64,000 bases of DNA from Profundibacter sp033851955 (GCA_033851955.1 JAWSVK010000022.1:31229-95228); one strand, 5' to 3'. Shown: positions 53,025 to 61,272, counted from the first letter of the stretch. The notes: generated by a model not told the origin, from the sequence alone. Program-made: numbers and translations.

Positions 53025-54629
53025 CTACATCCGAAACAGACCAAACTTGGTGTCTTCAATCGGGGCATTCAGCGCCGCCGTCAGACTTAGAAACAGCACA
53101 TCGCGGGTTTTGCGCGGGTCGATCACACCGTCGTCCCACATCCGAGCCGAGGCATAGAGCGGGTGCGATTGTTCCTCGAACATGTCAATCGTCGGCTGCT
53201 TAAACGCCACCTCATCCTCGGTCGACCATTCCTCGCCGCCACGTTCAATCGCATCACGCTTGACGGTGGCCAAGACCCCGGCAGCCTGTTCGCCGCCCAT
53301 CACCGAAATGCGTGAATTGGGCCATGACCACATGAAACGCGGCTGATACGCCCGCCCTGCCATGCCGTAGTTGCCAGCCCCAAAACTGCCACCTACAACG
53401 ACCGTCACCTTTGGCACATTGGTGGTCGCCACCGCTGTCACCAATTTGGCCCCGTGCCGCGCGATGCCCTCATTTTCGTATTTGCGCCCAACCATAAAGC
53501 CGGTGATGTTTTGCAAGAAAACCAGCGGGATTTTACGCTGGGAACACAGTTCAACAAAATGCGCGCCTTTTTGGGCGGCCTCGGAAAACAATACGCCATT
53601 GTTGGCGATGATGCCCACAGGACAGCCCTTAAGGTGGGCAAATCCCGTCACCAGCGTTTCGCCGTAGCGCGCTTTGAACTCATCGAACCGGCTGCCATCC
53701 ACCACGCGCGCGATCACCTCGCGGATGTCATAGGGCGTGCGCAACCCGGCGGGCACAACCCCCAACAGCTCCTCTGGATCAAAGGCGGGCTCTTCTGGGG
53801 TTTGCCACTGCACCGTGTCAGGTTTGCCGCGGTTCAGCCCTGCCACCGCTTGGCGGGCCAAGGCCAGCGCATGGGCGTCGTCCTCGGCCAAATAATCGGC
53901 CACGCCTGATAGTCGCGTGTGCACGTCGCCGCCGCCCAAATCTTCAGCTGAAACCACTTCGCCCGTGGCAGCCTTGACCAGAGGTGGGCCTGCCAAAAAG
54001 ATCGTGCCCTGTTCTTTCACAATGATCGACACATCCGACATGGCTGGCACATAGGCCCCGCCCGCTGTGCAGCTGCCCATGACAACCGCGATCTGCGGGA
54101 TGCCCTTGGCGCTCATCCGCGCTTGATTATAGAAAATCCGCCCAAAGTGGTCGCGATCCGGGAAAACTTCATCCTGATTGGGCAGGTTCGCCCCGCCGCT
54201 GTCGACCAGATAGATGCAGGGCAGATTGCATTCCTCGGCAATTTCCTGAGCGCGCAGATGCTTTTTCACTGTCATCGGATAATAGGTGCCGCCCTTAACG
54301 GTGGCGTCATTGCAGACCACCATCACGTCTTGGCCATGCACCTGACCGACGCCTGCGATCACTCCCGCACAGGGGGCTGCGCCATCGTACAAGCCATGTG
54401 CTGCCGTGGCACCGATCTCCAAAAAGGGCGAGCCAGCATCCAACAGGTTCGCCACCCGTTCGCGTGGCAGCATCTTGCCGCGTGAGATGTGCCGGTCACG
54501 CGAGCGCTCTCCGCCGCCCGCTGCGGCCTTGGCTGCAGCATCCGAGATGGCTTTGAGAGCCTCAAGATGGTTCTCGCGGTTGGTTTTGAAGGTTTCTGAG
54601 CTAGGAATCGCTTGAGACGTGAGTTTCAT
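53025..54629 (-). CDS. mccB: Methylcrotonyl-CoA carboxylase, carboxyltransferase subunit
   Basis: A 534-residue carboxyltransferase subunit. The acyl-CoA region shows IYLVDSGGANLPNQDEVFPD and GSCTAGGAYVPAMSD, and the carboxybiotin region FLQNITGFMVGRKYENEGIA and SFGAGNYGMAGRAYQPRFMW. This set, with GGxNLPxQ and FGAGNYGMxGRAY, marks MccB rather than propionyl-CoA carboxylase. With mccA it makes 3-methylglutaconyl-CoA. It sits after ivd and the LprI pair. Confidence 0.93.
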   Translation of the reverse strand: MKLTSQAIPSSETFKTNRENHLEALKAISDAAAKAAAGGGERSRDRHISRGKMLPRERVANLLDAGSPFLEIGATAAHGLYDGAAPCAGVIAGVGQVHGQDVMVVCNDATVKGGTYYPMTVKKHLRAQEIAEECNLPCIYLVDSGGANLPNQDEVFPDRDHFGRIFYNQARMSAKGIPQIAVVMGSCTAGGAYVPAMSDVSIIVKEQGTIFLAGPPLVKAATGEVVSAEDLGGGDVHTRLSGVADYLAEDDAHALALARQAVAGLNRGKPDTVQWQTPEEPAFDPEELLGVVPAGLRTPYDIREVIARVVDGSRFDEFKARYGETLVTGFAHLKGCPVGIIANNGVLFSEAAQKGAHFVELCSQRKIPLVFLQNITGFMVGRKYENEGIARHGAKLVTAVATTNVPKVTVVVGGSFGAGNYGMAGRAYQPRFMWSWPNSRISVMGGEQAAGVLATVKRDAIERGGEEWSTEDEVAFKQPTIDMFEEQSHPLYASARMWDDGVIDPRKTRDVLFLSLTAALNAPIEDTKFGLFRM

Positions 54630-54632
54630 TTA

Positions 54633-55102
54633 TTAGTATCTTTCCATTTGGTATCCTTGCGAAAATCCGCGCAAAAATAGAGTGCGGTCCGCCGTCATCT
54701 TTGCCCAGCATGCTGCACTGCGGATTGGTGTTATTGTTCCACCAATCCGCTTTACGGCAATCAGACAATTGTTGTTGCGGTGGTCGAACCATGTGTCTTG
54801 ACCCTTACGGAGCGCTCGCTCGCATAAACGCTTATGGGGCAAACTTTTCCCAACAAAACGATCCCGAGACATAGCGACCATAAAAGCGTTCCAAAGCTCT
54901 TGTTTCAGCAAAACCTCCCAGCCGTGAACTTCCTGCTCAATGCTATGTAAAATGGTGCGAGTACCCGAGTGCTCTGAGCGGGCTTGGGCTCCAATCCCTC
55001 CAAGCACGTTCGCAAAACCGCTACATCTTCGGCAAACAATACTTCTTCAGCTTTGACTGTTGAAACAGACTACAACGCTAGTGCAATCAGTAATGTCGGC
55101 AT
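54633..55102 (-). pseudogene. Decayed LprI/DUF1311-like gene
   Basis: A remnant of a second LprI-like gene, read leftwards from an ATG at 55102, 4 bp after its intact neighbour's stop. It begins MPTLLIALAL, meets an in-frame TAG at 55072-55070 inside the signal peptide, and continues in the same frame as SVSTVKAEEVLFAEDVAVLR. The rest then appears in another frame from about 55007 (LWNAFMVAMSRD, then LRKGQDTWFDHRNNNC and GGTITP). The LRxxQxxW-xxxRxxxC pattern is the LprI core. So there is a nonsense codon and a frameshift, and compared with its neighbour about 20 residues seem missing. Confidence 0.7.
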
Positions 55103-55106
55103 TTCC

Positions 55107-55610
55107 TTAGTTATTGAGCATACTTTGCAAGAACAGCGCCTGTTGGCCCGTCATATTCATAAGACAGTCCAGAGTCGCGGGCCCGCCACCCGTGCCGCCG
55201 CCCCATTGCGCCCGAACATAGGTGCAGCGCATATCGCGATAAATGATCCATGCCCGCTGCATGTCTCTTAGTGCGTTGGCTCGATTTGGAACGCTCGCGC
55301 CAATATCGGCCATTTCAGCGTCTTCAGCTTTTTCGCTGGCCATCACCTGTTGGTAGGTCGCATTCAAGCGCCCGTCCCACTGCTCGCGTTCAGCATCCAG
55401 GCAGCCGCCCATTCCGACAGTGCTTTGCCCACCAGTGGTATTTTGCATACACATTTGCGCAGACGTCCCGATACAGCTCTCTTGGGCGTCCAAGTTATTG
55501 TTAACCGCAAGACAGCTGTCTGTGGCTTCCATTGAAAACACCAGTTCCTGTGCGCTCAAAGCTGCGCCAAAAAATATGAATGTAGCCGCTATTGTTAGTG
55601 ATTTGATCAT
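55107..55610 (-). CDS. LprI/DUF1311-family secreted protein
   Basis: A 167-residue protein with a Sec signal peptide (SLTIAATFIFFGAALSA). The mature part contains several Cys (SCIGTSAQMCMQN, GGCLDAEREQWDGRLN) and the LprI hallmark LRDMQRAWIIYRDMRCTYVR followed by GGGTGGGPATLDCLMNMTGQ. LprI-type proteins have been described as lysozyme inhibitors, but this member's function is unproved. The start overlaps the ivd stop (ATGA, 55607-55610), so it is translated with a catabolic operon it has no obvious relation to. A degraded second copy follows directly. Confidence 0.85.
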   Translation of the reverse strand: MIKSLTIAATFIFFGAALSAQELVFSMEATDSCLAVNNNLDAQESCIGTSAQMCMQNTTGGQSTVGMGGCLDAEREQWDGRLNATYQQVMASEKAEDAEMADIGASVPNRANALRDMQRAWIIYRDMRCTYVRAQWGGGTGGGPATLDCLMNMTGQQALFLQSMLNN

Positions 55611-56770
55611 TTCATTGCTCCCATTAATTCGCGTCCGATCAGCATCCGGCGGATTTCCGAGGTGCCTGCGCCAATCTCCATCAATTTGGCATCGCGCATC
55701 AACCGCGAAACCGTGCTCTCGTTCATATAGCCCGTGCCGCCCATCGCCTGTACGGCTTGGTGAGCCTGCACCATCGCCTGCTCCGAGGCATAGAGCACGC
55801 AAGCTGCAGCATCTTGGCGGGTGACTTCGCCACGATCGCAGGCCTTTGCGACCTCATAAGTATAGGCACGGGCCGAGTTCATTGCCGTGTACATGTCAGC
55901 CACTTTGGCTTGCATCAGCTGGAATTCTCCAATCGGTTTGCCGAACTGTTTACGTTCGGAAATATAGGGCATCACTTCGTCCATGCAGGCGGCCATGATG
56001 CCGGTACCAATGCCGGACAAAACCACCCGCTCATAGTCCAAACCGGACATCAGCACAGCAACGCCTTTGCCTTCTTTGCCTAACACGTTTTCGAACGGCA
56101 CTTCAACGTTATCAAAAATCAGCTCAGCGGTATTAGAGCCGCGCATGCCCATTTTGTCAAAATGCGGACTGGTCGAGAATCCTTTGCTGTCGGTCTCCAC
56201 GATGAAAGCTGTGATGCCTTTTGGGCCCGCCGCTGGATCGGTTTTGGCATAGACCACAACTGTGTTGGCGTCAGGGCCGTTGGTGATCCAGAATTTGGTG
56301 CCATTCAGGGTGTAGTAACCGTTCTTTTTCTCGGCCTGCAATTTCATCGAAACCACGTCTGATCCCGCCCCGGCCTCGGACATCGCCAATGCGCCGACGT
56401 GTTCGCCTGAAATCAGTTTTGGCAGGAACTTTACCTTTTGCTCCTCAGTGCCATTGCGCTTGATTTGGTTGACGCACAGGTTGGAGTGCGCGCCATATGA
56501 CAGGCTGATACTGGCCGACGCACGGGCGATTTCCTCAACCACCACAACATGGGCGAGATAAGACATATCCGCGCCACCATATGCTTCGGGCGTGGTGACA
56601 CCCAGCAACCCCATCTCACCAAATTCACGCCACAACTCATTGGGGAACTCATTGCTCAAATCCACCTCGGCGGCCATCGGCTTGATACGCTCCTGTGCAA
56701 ACCGGCGCACCATATCTCGGATCGCATTCACATCCTCACCCAGATCGAAATTCATCACAGCATTAAACAT
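55607..56770 (-). CDS. ivd: Isovaleryl-CoA dehydrogenase
   Basis: A 387-residue acyl-CoA dehydrogenase that oxidises isovaleryl-CoA to 3-methylcrotonyl-CoA. The base of this subgroup is the Glu in GLDYERVVLSG; at the MCAD Glu position the sequence is GAGTSEIRR instead of YEGT, as expected for IVD. FAD-region QAMGGTGYMNESTVSRLMRD is present. The ATG at 56770 has GGGAG 5 bases upstream. First gene of the minus-strand leucine operon; a palindromic operator lies 18 bp from the start. Confidence 0.95.
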   Translation of the reverse strand: MFNAVMNFDLGEDVNAIRDMVRRFAQERIKPMAAEVDLSNEFPNELWREFGEMGLLGVTTPEAYGGADMSYLAHVVVVEEIARASASISLSYGAHSNLCVNQIKRNGTEEQKVKFLPKLISGEHVGALAMSEAGAGSDVVSMKLQAEKKNGYYTLNGTKFWITNGPDANTVVVYAKTDPAAGPKGITAFIVETDSKGFSTSPHFDKMGMRGSNTAELIFDNVEVPFENVLGKEGKGVAVLMSGLDYERVVLSGIGTGIMAACMDEVMPYISERKQFGKPIGEFQLMQAKVADMYTAMNSARAYTYEVAKACDRGEVTRQDAAACVLYASEQAMVQAHQAVQAMGGTGYMNESTVSRLMRDAKLMEIGAGTSEIRRMLIGRELMGAMK

Positions 56771-56787
56771 GGGGACTCCCGCGAGTT

Positions 56788-56805
56788 ATTGAACAGTTGT
56801 TCAAT
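56788..56805. promoter_or_regulatory. TetR-type palindromic operator upstream of ivd
   Basis: ATTGAACA-GT-TGTTCAAT is an inverted repeat with 8-bp perfect arms and a 2-base centre, located 18-35 bp upstream of the ivd start codon. The size and symmetry fit a TetR/AcrR-family regulator repressing branched-chain degradation genes, such as the LiuQ type described for proteobacteria. No regulator gene is adjacent in this window. Confidence 0.65.
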
Positions 56806-57463
56806 TAATAACCCAAGACCGCGATTCGGGTCAATAGTCAGAGGTGGTTGTTGTAGCTGTGCGTTGACAGACAATATTACAGTGATGACGGAAGACCCAG
56901 GATGAAGCGGGAAGTTACCGAATGGGCCAGTTAAATAAGGGAATTTTCGGGGGATGGGCGTGAGGAATGTAGTTTTGTGCGTGACATTGCAGTAGGGCGG
57001 AAATTGGCTCTGTGACAAAGACTGTGAGCCTGTGACCGTTTAAACTTGGTTTATTCAGGCAGCGTTAAACACCCTATAAAACAAGGCTAAAACAGGGTTT
57101 TTAAGAGGGCCCGATGAGAAATGACAAAACTTGGAACATGCAACTTGGTTTGCATGTTTTGCTGCCAGTTGCATGTTCGCAGAAAACGCCAACAAAATAA
57201 GGCTGTAGACCGTATTGGAACCAGGTTAACGACAGGCCTAACATGCAACTGATTTTGCTGAATGACGGCTATGTAAGCCCAATGTGATCAGCAACCTCTC
57301 GACCAATGAACGGCATGTAAGCGCAGATAGTGACCAGCACCACTCGCACGATGAATGGCTGCAAGGCGCAGAAAGTGTACTTTGTAAAGATATCCAAACG
57401 GCGCAAAGCTGCCGTTTATCGGTCACATGCAGTGTTGTAGCGCGGGCTCTCTCATTTTTATTG
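56806..57463. other. Long intergenic spacer between ivd and NADAR genes
   Basis: A 658-bp stretch upstream of ivd and downstream of the NADAR gene, with no supported ORF. It contains the four AACATGCAA copies at 57135-57248. The part from 57300 to 57463 is GC-richer and has the look of a relic or non-coding element, but I cannot identify it. It marks the boundary between the conserved chromosome and the accessory region. Confidence 0.5.
57135..57248. repeat. Four copies of AACATGCAA in direct and inverted orientation
   Basis: AACATGCAA occurs at 57135-57143 and 57240-57248 in plus orientation, and as TTGCATGTT at 57150-57158 and 57169-57177. The first two form a perfect 9-bp hairpin with a 6-base spacer. 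Flanks are partly conserved (AACATGCAACT twice). This is a candidate protein-binding or recombination site at the accessory-region edge. Confidence 0.6.
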
Positions 57464-58159
57464 CTATCGACCCTCTGGGGGGACTGTTGAATGCTTAAAA
57501 AATGATAATTGCCGGTCAGAATGACGACTCTTCGTATTGTTTTCATTCTCGCCCACCTCAGATATTTTCGCAGTATCCGTGGCTCCAATTGGTAAGATAG
57601 GTGTGGCGAAGAGAAGAAACTCAGGAATTTCAAGTGGCTCGATACGCCCAAAGCTCTCAGGGCCTTCTTTCGTGTACTGCTCACGCAACTCCATCAGAAG
57701 GCGACCCAGAACGTTCATGCCTACAAGCATTCCGTCAGGCATCTCTGTGGCACCCCAGAAGTCCTCCCGGCGTACTTTTTCAACAATTGGCACACTACCT
57801 GTAGACAATAACAATTGACCAAAACTCTCTTGGTTCTGCGCAAGTTTTATCCGTAGACACCAACGCATTACGTTTACTCTAACAGCGTCCCAATCCGAAC
57901 GAGTATCTTGACGAAATGGTTTACTCCGCATTTTCGCTGTCATTGGACTGGGGTCGTCGATTATTTGCTTTTGTATGTCTGGCCTACTAGGAAACCTACA
58001 GGCTTGATATAGCGCTTCTGACGTTCGGATGCGCACTCCATTTACAACTACAGGAAAACTCGGAGCCATGTTCGACAGCCCGCCAAAGCGCTTATTCGTT
58101 TTCCGAAAGACTGCGCTAGTGGAGGGATGGTATGTGCGAATTTGACCTGGTTGAGACAT
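57464..58159 (-). CDS. NADAR-family protein (YbiA-like)
   Basis: A 231-residue protein of the NADAR (NAD and ADP-ribose; former DUF1768) family. FGGLSNMAPSFPVVVNGVRI and TSEALYQACRF are the characteristic N-terminal motifs, and VEKVRREDFWGATEMPDGML with GMNVLGRLLMELR completes the core. NADAR proteins are N-glycosidase-like and act on ADP-ribose-type or riboflavin-pathway substrates; some reverse guanine ADP-ribosylation made by DarT1-type toxins. The last 60 residues are family-divergent. The ATG overlaps the stop of the upstream PRTase pseudogene (TGATG), so it was the second gene of that operon. No DarT is visible. Confidence 0.85.
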   Translation of the reverse strand: MSQPGQIRTYHPSTSAVFRKTNKRFGGLSNMAPSFPVVVNGVRIRTSEALYQACRFPSRPDIQKQIIDDPSPMTAKMRSKPFRQDTRSDWDAVRVNVMRWCLRIKLAQNQESFGQLLLSTGSVPIVEKVRREDFWGATEMPDGMLVGMNVLGRLLMELREQYTKEGPESFGRIEPLEIPEFLLFATPILPIGATDTAKISEVGENENNTKSRHSDRQLSFFKHSTVPPEGR

Positions 58160-59184
58160 CAGGCCCGACCCAATGCCAACATTGCCATAAAGTTGCGAAT
58201 CGACGTCGTACTGTTAGTGGTTCTTGGGAACAGCGGGTACCATGGGTCTCCAGCCCATAGAGCTAGTGGAGCATTGTTAGGGCAATTTCTGAAGGTAACC
58301 AGAAGAGAGCCGAATCCCAATGTTTCCAAAGTCATATGACCCAAGGGACGTTGAGTGTCTCCTAAGCGGGGACACATGCCCCTAATTTTCACCCCTGCCT
58401 TTAAGAATTCCTGTTCCAGAAGTTGTCTATTTTAATCGCTCGAGAAAATACCTTGGCCACCAACATTACCCGGCGTACGTAGATTCGGAGCAAATCTCAT
58501 ACCTGCCATATAGGCTTGAACTGCGGCATCTTCCGGAATCTCGACTGGGCGAAGCACATCAGAAGAATGCGTGTATGTACGGCGATCTTCTAGCTCCACC
58601 GAACGCCACCAAGTGAAATCAATATTTTTTCCCGCCGCCGTTGCCGCTTCTTTCAGCTTAGTATTGGCATAGTATTGTCCGCCGCTGTGATGCGCTATAG
58701 TGATTAGGTGAACCGTCGTCTCTGCTGGTGCTTTGTTAGCAACCCAGTCGCGCAAATCCCGCAGAATTCAGTTGCCTGTAAAGCTTGCGTCGTCGAGATA
58801 GATGAAGGCATGAGGCACGCTGCCGCAATCAGAAACATTGAAGCCGCAGTTGTCTTGCAGTAACTGGTCAAATAGCGCTAGCATCTCTTTCTGACTTGCG
58901 CCGCCCCCCCCTGAATGTCGAGAAAACTTACACTTTTCCAAAACGCGCTGGGGTCATCACCGACAAGCTTTGTTGTATTGAAAAGGCCGCTCAAAAAATT
59001 CTGCACCGTTTCTTTTGAATAGTACGTTTGCTTGAGAACATGATCCATTTCACGCAAAATTGGTAATTGTACTGCCGCGTCGAACTGGTTGACCCAACGC
59101 TCGACGTACTCAGGCGTGGTCGCTTTGGCGGTAGTCGCATATGGTGGAAGCAATTGAGTTTGTAAAATCATTTCTATCAGTCAT
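58159..59184 (-). pseudogene. PRTase-like conflict-system gene, multiply disrupted
   Basis: Reading leftwards from an ATG at 59184 (AGGA 8 bases upstream), MTDRNDFTNSIASTICDYRQ begins the protein. A frameshift near 59112-59130 leads to TPEYVERWVNQFDAAVQLP. A second lies at a G8 tract (C-run 58904-58911), after FWKSVSFLDIQGG. Then come CGFNVSDCG and FIYLDDASFTGN, a phosphoribosyltransferase PRPP motif, cut by in-frame TGA (58770-58768). HLITIAHHSGGQYY, FTWWRSVELEDRRTY and SSDVLRPV follow to TAA (58434-58432), then LLEQEFLKAG and LGFGSLLVTFRNCPNNAPLALW to the end. The pieces are collinear. It is probably a PRTase-CE-type protein of about 335 residues; the name is from recall. Confidence 0.78.
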
Positions 59185-59673
59185 TATGGTCGTCCTAAAG
59201 GTAATATTGTTCATTTACGCGCGGCTAGATATGCGGAAATAACCGTTTGATCAAAGCATGCTACCCCAAAATACGCAGGCACACCCTCGAGTCAATGTTT
59301 GTCGACACGCCATGATGTGGTTACACGCTCATAGCATGGTAAATGCAGCATTGAGGCTAATATCATCATACGACAGCCAACGTCTGGTGTGCACCATCTC
59401 ACAAGTTCACGTGCCATGTAGCGAACGACCGCCTCTCGCACATGTTGTCAAAGCGGCACAGACCGCTTTGAGGCAGGGAGCGGATATAGAGACTGTTGAT
59501 GCCGATGATCACTTTGTTAGCTCAGCCAATCTTAGCGCGAAAAAAATCAAACACTTATGCAGCATACTAAGTAAGGGTTCGCACTCTATATGATCAGGTG
59601 CTGTTTTTGGCACTATTTTCTGCTGAATCAGATTTCCACATGTAAAGCCGGAAAAACAAAGCACGAAGCGGGT
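59185..59673. other. Intergenic region between PRTase pseudogene and repressor gene
   Basis: A 489-bp region with no supported gene. A 111-codon plus-strand ORF at 59258-59593 has no recognisable domain or good ribosome-binding site and I treat it as chance. The right part should contain the promoter for the minus-strand PRTase-NADAR operon near 59190-59250. If the phage-type cluster is a prophage fragment, its left end could be in this region, but no terminal repeat was identified. Confidence 0.4.
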
Positions 59674-60357
59674 TCACACCTCCGAAATTATAGTTCTGAC
59701 CTTTGCTATCGCCACAAAAGAGGTGTCGCCAGGATTGTTAATGATGGTTGGTGGGTATGATGGGTTGTCCGAGATTAGGGATATCCAATTACCTCCCCTC
59801 TTTGGCGATAACTGCAATCGTCTAATTACAAAAGCATCATCAAGACGGATGATGTAAATTCCAGGCTTGAGGTTTGATTGATCAATATTGAATTGGACCA
59901 AGACATAAGAGCCGTCAGGAATGGTAGGCTCCATACTATCGCCACGCACCCGAACAAGGGCTGACATATCAGCCGGTATGCCATGGCGGATCAGCCAAGT
60001 GCGCGTGAAGGCGATCTGATCGGCAACGGCCTCGGAAACTGGCATGACGCCGAGGCCCGCAGAGGCGTCGATATCATAGACTTTGATTGTCGAGTATTCT
60101 TGCTCACCAATTCGGACATCGCCAGAAAGTGGCAGTGTGCGGTTCGGTAAGGTTGGGTTTTTTTCGCCTGCGATGACAAATTGAACATCAACGCCTTTGG
60201 CCGCAAGTTTTTCTAAATATAATCCGTCTGGATACCTCCCCCCATTTTCGTAGCGAACTTGCGAAGGCTTGCTGGCGTCAGCCAAGGCCGCAAATGCGGT
60301 TTGGCTTAAACCCAAGCGCTCCCTTTCCATTCTTAGGCGCAAACCGAAGGTGTCCAT
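59674..60357 (-). CDS. Phage-type repressor, XRE HTH plus S24 peptidase-like domain
   Basis: A 227-residue CI/LexA-like repressor. The N-terminal XRE HTH is RLRMERERLGLSQTAFAALA with QVRYENGGRYP. The linker contains an Ala-Gly cleavage-type site (DASAGLGVM). The S24 catalytic Ser is in VRGDSMEPTIPDGSYVLV, but the Lys position reads FVIRRL, with Arg in place of Lys, so self-cleavage may be lost. The ISDNPSYPP element is conserved. The ATG at 60357 is the family start; it is divergent from the Ner/Cro-like gene. Confidence 0.85.
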   Translation of the reverse strand: MDTFGLRLRMERERLGLSQTAFAALADASKPSQVRYENGGRYPDGLYLEKLAAKGVDVQFVIAGEKNPTLPNRTLPLSGDVRIGEQEYSTIKVYDIDASAGLGVMPVSEAVADQIAFTRTWLIRHGIPADMSALVRVRGDSMEPTIPDGSYVLVQFNIDQSNLKPGIYIIRLDDAFVIRRLQLSPKRGGNWISLISDNPSYPPTIINNPGDTSFVAIAKVRTIISEV

Positions 60358-60436
60358 ATAGATCACCTTTCCTCTGACGTTATCCGTATGGATAACTAAT
60401 ATCACCAGTAACACAGGCAATGAAAGTGGTGATTGT
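60358..60436. promoter_or_regulatory. Divergent operator region of phage-type switch
   Basis: The 79-bp gap between repressor and Ner-like gene holds GTTATCC-GTAT-GGATAAC at 60379-60396, an inverted repeat with 7-bp perfect arms. A second partial one, ATCACC near 60362 and GGTGAT near 60431, flanks it. They are the expected targets of the repressor and its antagonist in a lytic/lysogenic-type switch. Confidence 0.65.
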
Positions 60437-60715
60437 ATGGCATTGAATATTTCAAAATACCAGCCAGGAGTAATCCTGCGCGAGGCGATTGTCGGAAGCT
60501 TTCGAGCCAATGGGGATAATCTGCATGCGTGGTGTGTTCGCAACGACGTGAACAAAGCAGTGGTTCGTAACGTGTCTTTTGGGCAAACAGGTGGACCAAA
60601 GAGCAAAGTTCTGCTTGCAGAACTCATCGAAGCGGCTGGAGCCGAAACCGTCTCACATATTTACGAGCGCCGCATGGCACAGCACGCCGCCGACCTGAAT
60701 AAGGGCGCGGTGTGA
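60437..60715 (+). CDS. Small Ner/Cro-like DNA-binding protein
   Basis: A 92-residue basic helical protein. VILREAIVGSFRANGDNLHA then WCVRNDVNKAVVRNVSFGQT and SKVLLAELIEAAGAETV has the spacing of an HTH similar to Ner of Mu-like phages. The position, divergent from an S24 repressor with a palindrome between, fits Cro/Ner, which represses the repressor promoter. I assign it by this layout rather than by a confirmed family match. Confidence 0.65.
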   Translation: MALNISKYQPGVILREAIVGSFRANGDNLHAWCVRNDVNKAVVRNVSFGQTGGPKSKVLLAELIEAAGAETVSHIYERRMAQHAADLNKGAV

Positions 60716-61272
60716 TGCTGAAAGCGGGACTTATTAATGTTGGAGTTGCCAAGACCTATGCCGCGCGACGACGCGCTAGGTTAGGCAAAATATATTGTGT
60801 GGACAATGCCAACCGGCGGATGTCAATAAAGCACATTCCTATTCGTCAGCATCCGAGAATTTGCATTCCCAACGTGCTGATCAGTCGGGGTATTCGAGCA
60901 TTAACTGCTCCTGTTCGGAGAATAACAGATCTTCTATGGATGGCTGGTCCTGAAATGGCAAAGCGGCTTGAGCAGCGTGTCGCACGGCTAGGCGGTATTT
61001 CATCCCCCTCACGCCTGCAACAGATCGAGCGAGCCGTAGCGCTTTGGTTGCTTGAAGCGCCTGATAGCGAGCCTGAAGCCACAGAATGTTCCTCTCAGGA
61101 CGCGACAGTTTCGATAGTCGACGATCCTGAGCTGCGGGGTCTTCCCCTAGAAACACAAAGGCAGGTTTTGGCGGATTTTGGAATTGCGGCAAAAGGATCG
61201 CCCACGCTTGTTGAAGCGTTTCCAGAAGCGCTTTTCTCTCCTCAAAATCAAAATATTCAAGGAGTTCGTTAG
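60712..61272 (+). CDS. Possible ORF downstream of Ner-like gene (conflicts with minus ORF)
   Basis: A 186-codon frame whose GTG-ATG start overlaps the Ner-like stop, as in a phage early operon. The N-terminus MLKAGLINVGVAKTYAARRR is basic; the rest (LEQRVARLGGISSPSRLQQI) shows no known domain, and rare codons such as ATA and AGA are frequent. It overlaps the minus ORF at 60881-61438; at most one of the two is likely to be real over that stretch. Confidence 0.3.
   Translation: MMLKAGLINVGVAKTYAARRRARLGKIYCVDNANRRMSIKHIPIRQHPRICIPNVLISRGIRALTAPVRRITDLLWMAGPEMAKRLEQRVARLGGISSPSRLQQIERAVALWLLEAPDSEPEATECSSQDATVSIVDDPELRGLPLETQRQVLADFGIAAKGSPTLVEAFPEALFSPQNQNIQGVR

Noticed and set aside
57464..59184. 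DarT-NADAR toxin-antitoxin
   Set aside because: The partner gene shows a PRPP loop typical of phosphoribosyltransferases and no DarT-like ADP-ribosyltransferase motifs.
59258..59593. 111-codon plus ORF in the gap before the repressor
   Set aside because: No domain, weak start and odd composition; kept only as a note on the intergenic region.
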